Shown in pieces: positions 31,699 through 40,100 of a stretch of DNA of 51,370 nt (the first letter of the stretch is position 1; every line of letters starts with the position of its first letter). Made by a program: the position numbers and the translations under genes. The stretch lies in the NCBI GenBank assembly GCA_030612505.1, contig JAUWNU010000003.1, positions 1 through 51,370 of the forward strand, read 5' to 3'. A model generated the notes under the pieces. That model ran no database searches. It was not told the origin of the DNA and saw only the letters and a list, made by a program, of their open reading frames with translations. This DNA is from Methanomassiliicoccales archaeon. GTDB lineage: Archaea > Thermoplasmatota > Thermoplasmata > SG8-5.

Positions 31699-33234
31699 TC
31701 ACTCCTTTTCCATATGCACAACATGCTGCGGGAACGGAATCTCAATATTTGCTTCATTGAACTTCTCAAGGATTGCTTCTCTAATCTCGGCACCGACGCG
31801 CCACTGGTCATCCAGATGATGCACCCATGTGTACACCTTGAGCCCCAGAGAGGAATCTCCGAAGTCCACCAGCCTGACGAATGGTGATTGACCTTCATCC
31901 TGTATGACGTCGGGGTGATTTAGTGCCACATCCAGCATGATGCCTTTTGCCTGTTTAATGTCTGTATCATAGGCCACGCCCACTGTAATTTTCACCTTCA
32001 TCTTGTTATCTGGCTCAGTGAGATTAATAACCTTCTCATTGGCAATCTTGCTGTTTGGCAGAATTATCATGTCATGGTCAAATGTGTTGTATAGCTTCGT
32101 GCTCCTCATGCCTATCTGTTCCACACGGCAGTAATCGCCGTTCTCCATGAGCACCAGGTCGCCGACTTTAAAGGGACGGTCGGTGAGCAAGAACATGCCG
32201 CTGATGAAATTACCCAGTGTATCCTGGGCAGCGAAAGCGATAACCAATCCAATAACGCCCATTCCTGCCAGAAGCATGGTAACATCTACACCGAAAAGAT
32301 TCAGTATCATGATGAAGGCTATCAGACTGATGACAACCATGCCCATCTTCTCGAACAGTGGTAACATGATGTCGTCCAGCGTGGTTTCGGTCTTCTCGGC
32401 GTATGTCTTGCCCCAGATGAGCAGAACGTCCTTGAGAATTTTGAGGGCCATCCAGGCGATCAGAACAATCACAATTAGAGAATATGTTATCTCAATTGCA
32501 TGAATAACGCTCCATGAGAAATTGAGAACTTCAAGTGATGAGACTGCTCCGTAAAGAACAATCATGTAGAACACTGGTCCCTTGACAATGGCCAGTACCT
32601 GATCGTCTATTTCGGTCTCTGTGGACTTTGTGAAATGCTTGACAACAGGGTCCAGAACAAGATATATCGCTGCACCTATGAGTATCCAGATGCCCAGTGT
32701 TGTTAGGAAAACGCCGTATTCACTGTCCAGGGAATCATGAACATCAGCCAGTGGATTGTCGAACCACCCTAGGACTTGCGTTGGCGGCACATATGCTCCA
32801 CCGGTGATTGTGGTAGTTACCGAACCCATATCTCTCTGCCACTGTTCTTCAGTAACCAGATCTCGAACTGTGCAGGTCATGAATATTGATATGTCCGGGT
32901 AATCCCTTGAATTGGGAGCAGTAACTGTCAATTCAACTACCTTGAATTCACCTGGAGCTATTTCAAAATAGGAGCCATCGTCTGCAACTTCGGCTATCCA
33001 TCCATCATCGGCGCCAGCAATATCAATCAAAACAACATGGGAATTGACTCCATTGTTATAAATTCCCCATTTGTAAGCAATTGAAGTATCCATGTCCACA
33101 TCTTGATTGGTGTAGGTTGGATTGAATATATTCAAGTCTCCTTCAGATGCCTGGGCCACCGGAGCAAATGCTCCAAGTGCCAGCGACATCACCGAAATGG
33201 CAATCAGTATCATACCTAGTCTTTTGATTATCAT
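31699..33234 (-). CDS. MscS-family mechanosensitive channel with extracellular domain
   Basis: 511 residues from ATG 33234 (GGAAGGT about 8 bases upstream). The signal peptide (LGMILIAISVMSLALGAFAP) is followed by an exported ~130-residue beta-rich domain resembling the archaeal CARDB/NEW3 type. Four or five transmembrane helices follow, with the MscS pore helix VIGLVIAFAAQDTLGNFISG and the beta domain LTDRPFKVGDLV. The C-terminal alpha/beta domain contains ILPNSKIANEKVIN. It acts as an osmotic safety valve. The extra exported domain is unusual against E. coli MscS (286 aa). It is divergent from the peptidase gene. Confidence 0.92.
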   Translation of the reverse strand: MIIKRLGMILIAISVMSLALGAFAPVAQASEGDLNIFNPTYTNQDVDMDTSIAYKWGIYNNGVNSHVVLIDIAGADDGWIAEVADDGSYFEIAPGEFKVVELTVTAPNSRDYPDISIFMTCTVRDLVTEEQWQRDMGSVTTTITGGAYVPPTQVLGWFDNPLADVHDSLDSEYGVFLTTLGIWILIGAAIYLVLDPVVKHFTKSTETEIDDQVLAIVKGPVFYMIVLYGAVSSLEVLNFSWSVIHAIEITYSLIVIVLIAWMALKILKDVLLIWGKTYAEKTETTLDDIMLPLFEKMGMVVISLIAFIMILNLFGVDVTMLLAGMGVIGLVIAFAAQDTLGNFISGMFLLTDRPFKVGDLVLMENGDYCRVEQIGMRSTKLYNTFDHDMIILPNSKIANEKVINLTEPDNKMKVKITVGVAYDTDIKQAKGIMLDVALNHPDVIQDEGQSPFVRLVDFGDSSLGLKVYTWVHHLDDQWRVGAEIREAILEKFNEANIEIPFPQHVVHMEKE

Positions 33235-33271
33235 GCAAATGACCTTCCTGAAGCGGCAAATACCCATTTTG

Positions 33272-33301
33272 CTTATAAATATTACGTAAGTATTAATATT
33301 T
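33272..33301. promoter_or_regulatory. Divergent TATA boxes, mscS / prepilin peptidase
   Basis: TTATAAATATTA (33273-33284) read on the minus strand serves mscS about 40 bases downstream. TATTAATATTT (33291-33301) read on the plus strand lies about 26 bases before ATG 33322, a leaderless spacing. Confidence 0.45.
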
Positions 33302-33321
33302 GAAAGGCATTATAAAGGTCA

Positions 33322-34236
33322 ATGGAAGAAATGCTTTCTCTGATAAGGCTGGCTATTGCTTTGGCCCTGATGTCCTATGCCGCAGTTCTCGATTGGCGCA
33401 CCCGCCGGGTTGCAAACTGGGTCTGGATGCTCATGGGGGCCCTGGGAATGGCAATACTGGCATTTGAGATGCTGCATTCGGATAATACGCTTGGACTAAC
33501 TAGCGATATCTGGCCATATTTTTTGATATTCATTCCAATTCTGGTTATGTTTATTGAACCTTTCCGGGAATGGGGATACGAGGTAAGAGGCATTGACATG
33601 GTCTCGATTATTCTTGGATTGATTGGCCTCATGGGAGCACTGGCTCTTTTATATTTGGAAGGAGCAACAAGACCAGTTATAGTTCTGCTTACCATCCCTA
33701 TCATGATGTTAATTTTCATGTTGTTCTATTATGCTCACTTGATCCACGGTGGGGCAGATGCAAAGGCCTTCATTGTCCTGACAATCCTGTTTCCAGTTTA
33801 CCCAGTGATTCAAAACCTGCCTTTAATAGAATATCCAGTGAACATAATTGAAAATATCCAGCTCACTTATCCATTTACTTTTCTAATACTCATGAACGCC
33901 GCAATTATCTCGGTGGTTGTGGTTTCATTATATCTATTTTTTAAGAACCTGGCCAGGGGGGATAAAGGGTTTCCGGAAATGTTCATGGGCTACAAGATGG
34001 ATATAGATGACATACCGAAAAGCTTTGTCTGGCCAATGGAGAAGTTCATAGATGGAGAACATGTTTTGGTGCTGAAACCAAGAAGAAGCGATGATATCAA
34101 AGCGGAGCTAAATGTCCTGAAAGAGCATGGGCTGACAAGGATCTGGGTTAATCCAAAAATACCATTCATAATCCCAATGTTACTGGGAATAATTTTTAGC
34201 GTTGTGATTGGGAACCTGATTGTACTGTTCTTCTAG
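33322..34236 (+). CDS. Archaeal prepilin/preflagellin peptidase (A24 family)
   Basis: 304 residues, polytopic. The two catalytic aspartates of aspartic prepilin peptidases are visible in VLDWRTRRV (~24) and in the GxxD-type motif IHGGADAKAF (~148). About six to seven membrane segments are present, plus a soluble C-terminal stretch (~215-275) before a final helix, as in the archaeal PepC-II domain. It cleaves class III signal peptides of archaellins and pilins at the membrane. No pilin or archaellum gene is in the window. Its 3' end overlaps the convergent glycosylase gene by 41 bases. Confidence 0.85.
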   Translation: MEEMLSLIRLAIALALMSYAAVLDWRTRRVANWVWMLMGALGMAILAFEMLHSDNTLGLTSDIWPYFLIFIPILVMFIEPFREWGYEVRGIDMVSIILGLIGLMGALALLYLEGATRPVIVLLTIPIMMLIFMLFYYAHLIHGGADAKAFIVLTILFPVYPVIQNLPLIEYPVNIIENIQLTYPFTFLILMNAAIISVVVVSLYLFFKNLARGDKGFPEMFMGYKMDIDDIPKSFVWPMEKFIDGEHVLVLKPRRSDDIKAELNVLKEHGLTRIWVNPKIPFIIPMLLGIIFSVVIGNLIVLFF

Positions 34237-34873
34237 GATACTGGCATCCATTATTGACAGGGCAATTTTCACACTTTGGGTTGCTGGATGTGCAATGGTT
34301 CTTTCCAAGCTCAACTAAAAGAGCATGAAACTCATTGTACACCTGAGCATCTAGCTTCACTTTCTCCTCGAAGAATGCCTTGACCTCGTCATATTTCTTT
34401 GAATCGAACATTCCGGTGCGCTGGCATATGCGTATTGTGTAGGCATCCACAACAAAGGTTGGATAATTGCCAGCATAAAGAAGAATGGAATCTGCTGTTT
34501 CCGGCCCAATCCCCCTGAATGCCAGCAATTCTTTTCTGACAGACTGAAGCTCGCCGCCCAGCAATTTTTCTATGCTGCCGTCATGATTATCAATAATCTG
34601 TTGGCAGAAATTCTTCAGATAACCTGCCTTTTGCCTGAAGAAACCAGAAGGCCGAATAAGTTCCTCCAGGTATTTTAGATCTGAACTGGCAATTTTTTCC
34701 GTGTCAAGCATTTTGGCATTTTTCAGATTCTCAATGGCCATCTCAACATTTGTCCAGGCAGTTTGCTGGGTAAGGATGGCCCCCACTGCAATTTCAAATG
34801 ATGAGTTGCCGGGCCACCAGTGCTGGAGGCCAAAATGGTCAAAAAGCTTCTTGTACAAAATCATTGGCTGCAT
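34196..34873 (-). CDS. HhH-GPD DNA glycosylase, MagIII (HP0602)-like
   Basis: 225 residues. It opens FEIAVGAILTQQTAWTNVE, the MagIII-type signature. The helix-hairpin-helix is LLAFRGIGPETADSILLYAG, where endonuclease III has a catalytic Lys after GVGR; here it is Glu, so a monofunctional glycosylase is expected. The catalytic Asp is in FVVDAYTIR. A [4Fe-4S] site reads C-x6-C-x2-C-x5-C near the end. It likely removes alkylated purines such as 3-methyladenine. A TATA-like TTTATAAAG about 25 bases upstream supports ATG 34873. Confidence 0.88.
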   Translation of the reverse strand: MQPMILYKKLFDHFGLQHWWPGNSSFEIAVGAILTQQTAWTNVEMAIENLKNAKMLDTEKIASSDLKYLEELIRPSGFFRQKAGYLKNFCQQIIDNHDGSIEKLLGGELQSVRKELLAFRGIGPETADSILLYAGNYPTFVVDAYTIRICQRTGMFDSKKYDEVKAFFEEKVKLDAQVYNEFHALLVELGKNHCTSSNPKCENCPVNNGCQYPRRTVQSGSQSQR

Positions 34874-34970
34874 CAGAACCTATTATTGACTCTTTATAAA
34901 TAATTTGTAGTCAAAAATAGGTATATCTAACTTTGACAAATATAATTTTCATTCAACTGTCAAACTTAGA

Positions 34971-35723
34971 TCAGAACCACACTGGCTTACCTGCCGCATC
35001 CCTCTTCCACTTGCCGAAATCCTCAATTTCCGCAAGCTGCTGGCCGCTGAAAACCGGACCGTCCTTGCACACAGTATATTTTCCGCACTGGCATGAGCCG
35101 CAGATACCGAAACCGCATTTCATGTACCGCTCCAGGGAGCATTGAATTGAAATATCTCCAGCAAGTCCAACAACCGCAACCATCATTGGCTCCGGCCCGC
35201 AGGCCAGTATCATATCAGGCTTTTTCTCGGCAATGAGCTTTTCGACTACCTGGGTAACAAACCCATGATGGCCACTACTACCATCATCAGTTGCCACATG
35301 AACTTCTCCAAAAGCTTTCATCCGCTCCTGAAAGAGTAAATCAGAAGCAGTTCTCGCACCAATGGCTATCCGAAGATTTTTTCCTGACTGGCTGAGCTTT
35401 TCCGCCGCCTGAGCCAGTGCCGCAATTCCTGTTCCTCCACCTACCAGTAGAAAGTTATTCTCAGATAAATCAAAGCCGTTCCCATAGGGCCCTTTTATAC
35501 CTATCTGGCTGCCTATCTCAAGAGCATGAATGGCCTGGGTTGCCTCACCAACATTGTCCACAGTTATGCCATCAGAATAAGAAAGCGACATTGGAATCTC
35601 ATCAATTCCCGGAATCCAGACCATGATGAATTGGCCGGGTTTTGATTCCACAGGCAATTTAAATTTAATAGTTTTTATATTATTAGTTTCATTTATTACT
35701 TCGCTGACCTGGACAATTTGCAT
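34971..35723 (-). CDS. pyrK: Dihydroorotate dehydrogenase electron-transfer subunit
   Basis: 250 residues, ferredoxin-reductase fold. The FAD site is PMSLSYSD, the NAD site VGGGTGIAALAQA, and the C-terminal [2Fe-2S] motif CGFGICGSCQCGKYTVC. It passes electrons between PyrD (FMN) and NAD. Its start codon overlaps the pyrD stop by one base, so the two subunits are coupled. The gene ends about 100 bases before the glycosylase start. Confidence 0.94.
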   Translation of the reverse strand: MQIVQVSEVINETNNIKTIKFKLPVESKPGQFIMVWIPGIDEIPMSLSYSDGITVDNVGEATQAIHALEIGSQIGIKGPYGNGFDLSENNFLLVGGGTGIAALAQAAEKLSQSGKNLRIAIGARTASDLLFQERMKAFGEVHVATDDGSSGHHGFVTQVVEKLIAEKKPDMILACGPEPMMVAVVGLAGDISIQCSLERYMKCGFGICGSCQCGKYTVCKDGPVFSGQQLAEIEDFGKWKRDAAGKPVWF

Positions 35724-36640
35724 TAAATCCCCTTCCTGGCCATCCCGATAATCTCGTCTAATTTTGAGTAATTCTTTCGGTCCATGAACTCTGAAATTTC
35801 CTGATTTACCTTGCTGAAAACATCAATTCCCTGATAATGAACACCAGAGCCGATCTGAACCGCACTTGCGCCTGCCATGATGTACTCAAGCGCATCCATG
35901 CCAGTGTTTATTCCACCAACACCAATAACCGGAATCTCAACCGTGCCAGAGATCTCGTAAACTGCACGAACTCCGGCAGGCTTGATTGCAGGTCCGCTGA
36001 TTCCTCCAACTTTATTCTTCAGCACTGGCATACCAAGTTCCGGCTCGATCTTCATGGCCTTGATTGTGTTAATAGCAACCACGCCGTCGCCGCCGGCCTC
36101 CTGCACTGCCAGGGCTATCTGGCCAATGTCCGGAACCATTGGACTTAGCTTGGCAAAGACCGGTATTTTCACAGAATTCTTCACTTGACCAACAATCTCT
36201 CGAACTTTCTCAGGGTCCGAGCCCATGTCCAGGCCGTATTTATCAGCATGGGGGCAGCTTAAATTCAATTCCACAGCACTTGCGCCAAATTCTTCCATTT
36301 TTCCAGCCAGTATTGAAAATTTTTCTCCGGTATCAGCAAAAATGCTGCCTATTACAGGAGCATCGCCTTTCAGTGCAATTTTTAACTCGGTTTCAAAAGC
36401 ATCAATTCCCGGGTTTGGCAAACCCATGGCATTCAGCAACCCACCATCCAGTTCCAGTGCGCAGGGACTTCCATGCCCTTCTCTTGGCTCCATGCCAATT
36501 GACTTGGTAACAACGGCTCCTGCTCCGCCCTCATTAATAATTTTTAAAAGTGATTCTCCAGTTTGGCCAAGAATTCCCGAGGCCAGCATGGTGGGATTCT
36601 CCAACTTCAGCCCTGCAATTTCCGTCCTGATGTCTGCCAT
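35723..36640 (-). CDS. pyrD: Dihydroorotate dehydrogenase, class 1B catalytic subunit
   Basis: 305 residues from ATG 36640. An in-frame ATG at 36688 adds 16 residues without family similarity, and a TATA-like ATTTATTAGG at about 36667-36675 fits the shorter form. Motifs: PTMLASGILGQTG, the active-site cysteine in VELNLSCPHADK, FAKLSPMV, GGISGPAIKPAGV and IGVGGINTG with AVQIGSG (FMN phosphate). It oxidises dihydroorotate to orotate in pyrimidine synthesis, with PyrK as partner. The promoter abuts the left edge of repeat copy 2. Confidence 0.95.
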   Translation of the reverse strand: MADIRTEIAGLKLENPTMLASGILGQTGESLLKIINEGGAGAVVTKSIGMEPREGHGSPCALELDGGLLNAMGLPNPGIDAFETELKIALKGDAPVIGSIFADTGEKFSILAGKMEEFGASAVELNLSCPHADKYGLDMGSDPEKVREIVGQVKNSVKIPVFAKLSPMVPDIGQIALAVQEAGGDGVVAINTIKAMKIEPELGMPVLKNKVGGISGPAIKPAGVRAVYEISGTVEIPVIGVGGINTGMDALEYIMAGASAVQIGSGVHYQGIDVFSKVNQEISEFMDRKNYSKLDEIIGMARKGI

Positions 36641-36682
36641 CAGGTGATGTGGAGATTGTGGAGGCCTAATAAATGTTTCCAT

Positions 36683-36910
36683 CCGCAATAGTTTCTTTCA
36701 CTCGTGTGTTATTGCGGGCTTTTTGATATTATGCCTGTGAGTTGTTTTAAGCCATATCAAGTCGGATTCTACATTAACTTTGATTTAATTTTTGAATCCA
36801 ACAATCGCTTTCAGATTAATGTAAGCAGTATGGCATTGGATTTAAATTAGATATGTTGCCATGCCATTGTCGAATGCTCTGTTTAAATAAGTTTTGAGTT
36901 GCATTCAACT
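36683..36910 (+). repeat. Dispersed 229-bp repeat, copy 2
   Basis: Second copy of the element at 10898-11126, same orientation. The first stem is CCGCAATA/TATTGCGG (36683-36690 with 36710-36717). Compared with copy 1 the eighth pair has changed from C-G to A-T, a compensatory change. The second stem is ATGGCAT/ATGCCAT (36830-36836 with 36861-36867). The right end is again ATTCAACT. It lies directly upstream of pyrD and of a possible 46-aa ORF. Confidence 0.8.
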
Positions 36911-36914
36911 ATTT

Positions 36915-37055
36915 ATGGGACTTGACCTCAACAAATTCATTCAAAAACACCCCTACTTCCTGGGTATCCGGGGCACAGATACCAACTATATCGCGAGTAA
37001 TTTTCTCACCAGTTTAGAGGGAGAAATTTACATTAATCCTCAGAGTCCTGGCTAA
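36915..37055 (+). CDS. Possible 46-aa ORF, unknown function
   Basis: An ATG at 36915 opens a 46-codon frame (MGLDLNKFIQKHPYFLGIRG...) ending at TAA 37053-37055. A TATA-like TTTAAATAAG lies about 22-25 bases upstream, inside the end of repeat copy 2, which fits a leaderless mini-gene. No family is recognised and the call may be chance. Nothing else is seen between 37056 and 37184. Confidence 0.25.
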   Translation: MGLDLNKFIQKHPYFLGIRGTDTNYIASNFLTSLEGEIYINPQSPG

Positions 37056-37184
37056 CACTATCTAATCAGCTTACATTCAACAGTCAAATTAACTAATCAA
37101 CTAAACGAAAGCTTCAAGATGTCAGTTCTGCGTTGGAAATTCGGTCAGCAGAATTGCTCTTGATGGTTTGCCCAATAAAAAGCA

Positions 37185-40100
37185 TTAATCTTCTAAGAAA
37201 GAAGTTCCACAGTGAGAACATTCTTCAGCATCTGCAGCAACAAAATTACCACAATCTTCACAATAGGTATCACACTCAGGGCACCTATACATTCCATTGA
37301 AGATTTCATACATGTGGCCACATAATTTACAATGATTAATCTTAGGTATCTGTAATTGACCATTAGGTAATTTTTCAAGGCGATTTTTTTGTTGTAAAGT
37401 AGTAACAACACTGCCCACTCTCTTTCGAACCATTTCTCCAGTTCTGTTAAAACCAAATAATCTTGCTGTCTGAGCTATAATATCTTCTCTGGTTAGGCTG
37501 AAAGCATTCTCCACTACAAGACAAGCGGCCTCACCAATCTCTTCTTTTGCTATCAAATTTATTGTTCTGGGCTTATGCCCTGGTGCAGGAATTCTAACCT
37601 TTGGAGTGGTCATTGATGTTTTCCATACAAATTCGTCTTTTAAGGACAAATTATCCGAACAATTGATTCTGTAAATGATATTGTTTATAATTTTAGAACC
37701 GGCTTTATTCATACACCAGAATTGAGCGACCCTTCGAGAGGCCTCCCTTATGTGAATTGGGCCTTCAACTTGAACAACACGATATAATATATTACCCACC
37801 TGGTAGCTTCCATAAAATTCTTTTGGTTCACCAAATATTTGAACATTTGTTTTACTATAATATTTGACATTAGAAGGCAATTTAAAGTTATCATTTTCCT
37901 CATCAACTTCTTCGGATTCTTCAAAAGATTCATCTCGTTCTTCTTCAATTTCTGGCTCAATCTTCAAAGGTTGTTTTTTTTTGACTGGAGTGGTAAGAGC
38001 TTTCTTAATCTTTTCAATCTCCCCTTTGGGATTGTCAATCCAGTCTCTAGACCATATTCTGTGGATTCTCCATCCGAGGTTTTCAAGAACTTGTTGTCTC
38101 AATCTATCCCTGTCTCGAGCAGTCTTACCTGAATGATAACTGGCTCCGTCACATTCTATTCCCAGTAGATACAGACCAGGCTTATCAGAGTCAACTATAG
38201 CTAAATCTATTTTATAGCCTGAGCAACCAACTTGCTTCTGCACTTTGAAACCTTCAGCAACAAGGGCATTCCACACTTCTTCTTCAAATGGAGAATCAAA
38301 GTCACTTTCAATTTCTTCTGCACTGTGGGCAAACATTGCTGAAGGTCCATCTTGAGCATATTCCATGTAGTTTTTGAGGAGTTTAACACCTCTGCTCTGT
38401 GTCTTAGAAACATCCATATCATAAGGTAAAATTGATGATACCAATTTAACATGCGATCGAGCTCTTGTGATGGCCACATTCAATCTTCGTTCTCCACCCT
38501 TCTGATTCAGTGGGCCAAAACTCATGGACATTCTTCCCAGAGCGTCTTTGCCATACCCAACACTGAAGAACATAACTTCACGCTCATCGCCTTGTACATT
38601 CTCCAGGTTTCGCACGAAGAAGTTTTCCTCTAAATCCTCATTGAAGAAGGGTTCAAGTGAGGTGTCCTCTCGCCTCTTCCGCTCCAACTCATCGTTGATA
38701 GCCAGCATTTGTGCTTCACTGAAGGCAACCACACCAAGGGTTTTATCTGGGTGTGTTCTGAAATGTTCAAACACTAAGTCTGCAACCTTTCTTGCCTCAT
38801 CAACATTCCTTCGGCTTTTTCCCCTGTCATAGACCCCTCCTTCAACATATACATGCTCTACTCCAGCGTAGTCGTCTTTTGCTGTAATACTTGGGAATGT
38901 GTTGAGTCTGTTCATATAGAAATTAAAATTGGAAAATGCAATTAGATTTTCATGCTTACTTCTATAGTGCCACATCAACAGTTTAGACGGGAGCCCAATG
39001 CTATCACACTCATCCAGTATGCTCTCAAATTCATCCATTTCTTCATAGGACTCATCATCAAAGTCATCAACTCCCGATGAAACAAAGAACTTGGTTGGTG
39101 GAAGCTGCTTATTATCTCCAACAACAATAACTTCACGTCCGCGCATAATTGCACCTATGGCATCTTCAGGGCATATCTGTGAGGCTTCATCAAACACAAC
39201 TACATCAAATTTATAGATATCTGGGTCAATGAACTGGCTCACAGACAAAGGACTCATAAGTATACAAGGTTTGATTGTTAGCAATAAGTTTGATATCTCG
39301 GAAAATAAAACTCTAATTGGCTTATGTCTCCTCTTCTTATTTGCTTCTCTTTTTATTATGCTTTGTTCTGAACTTGGAGCATCAACCCATTGGTTGTGTG
39401 GTTTTTTATTAGCAAGTTTCAAGACTAATCTCTTCTCTGAAATATTAATGAGTTCGGTATCTAACTTGACAAAACGTTCAATATATGCTTCATGTTGTTT
39501 GCTACTGAAGTTGATTAGAACTTCATCTTCGGAATAAACATAATCTATCCAATGCCGGTAAAATCCTTTATAAAATGCACTTTTCAGACTCTTAGAATCT
39601 AATTCTTTTTCAAATGAATTATCTATGAAATCTTGTAGTTTATGGATCTTAAATTTCTTAATAATTCCATAATACGAAATCCAATCTTTTAGTTGTTGAA
39701 TGTTCTCAATCTTCTGCTCTATCCATTGATATAACTTTAGATACTCACATTTATTAAAAGGGACTTCAGAAAACAAGTCTGGCTCCTCATCAAAGTAGCT
39801 CATGATTTTATCATGTCTTTGAGCAAGTCCTTTGTTGATATATTCTCTTATCTTATCTGGTTTCATGCCGGACAATTTGGATCTTGTTTCAATATCATTT
39901 GAGGCAATTTTAACAACCTTATCTGGAACCGTATTATTTGAGAAGATATTCTGCAATTTGCTTGTCCATTCGAGGGCATTGGATATTTGAGACCAATCTG
40001 TTTTCTCTCCAATATAATAATGTCTAAACGTTTTCTTGAAATTTATTTCATGGCCTTCTAATTGTCTCTTTAACTTCGTTACATCAATCATCTTTTTTAG

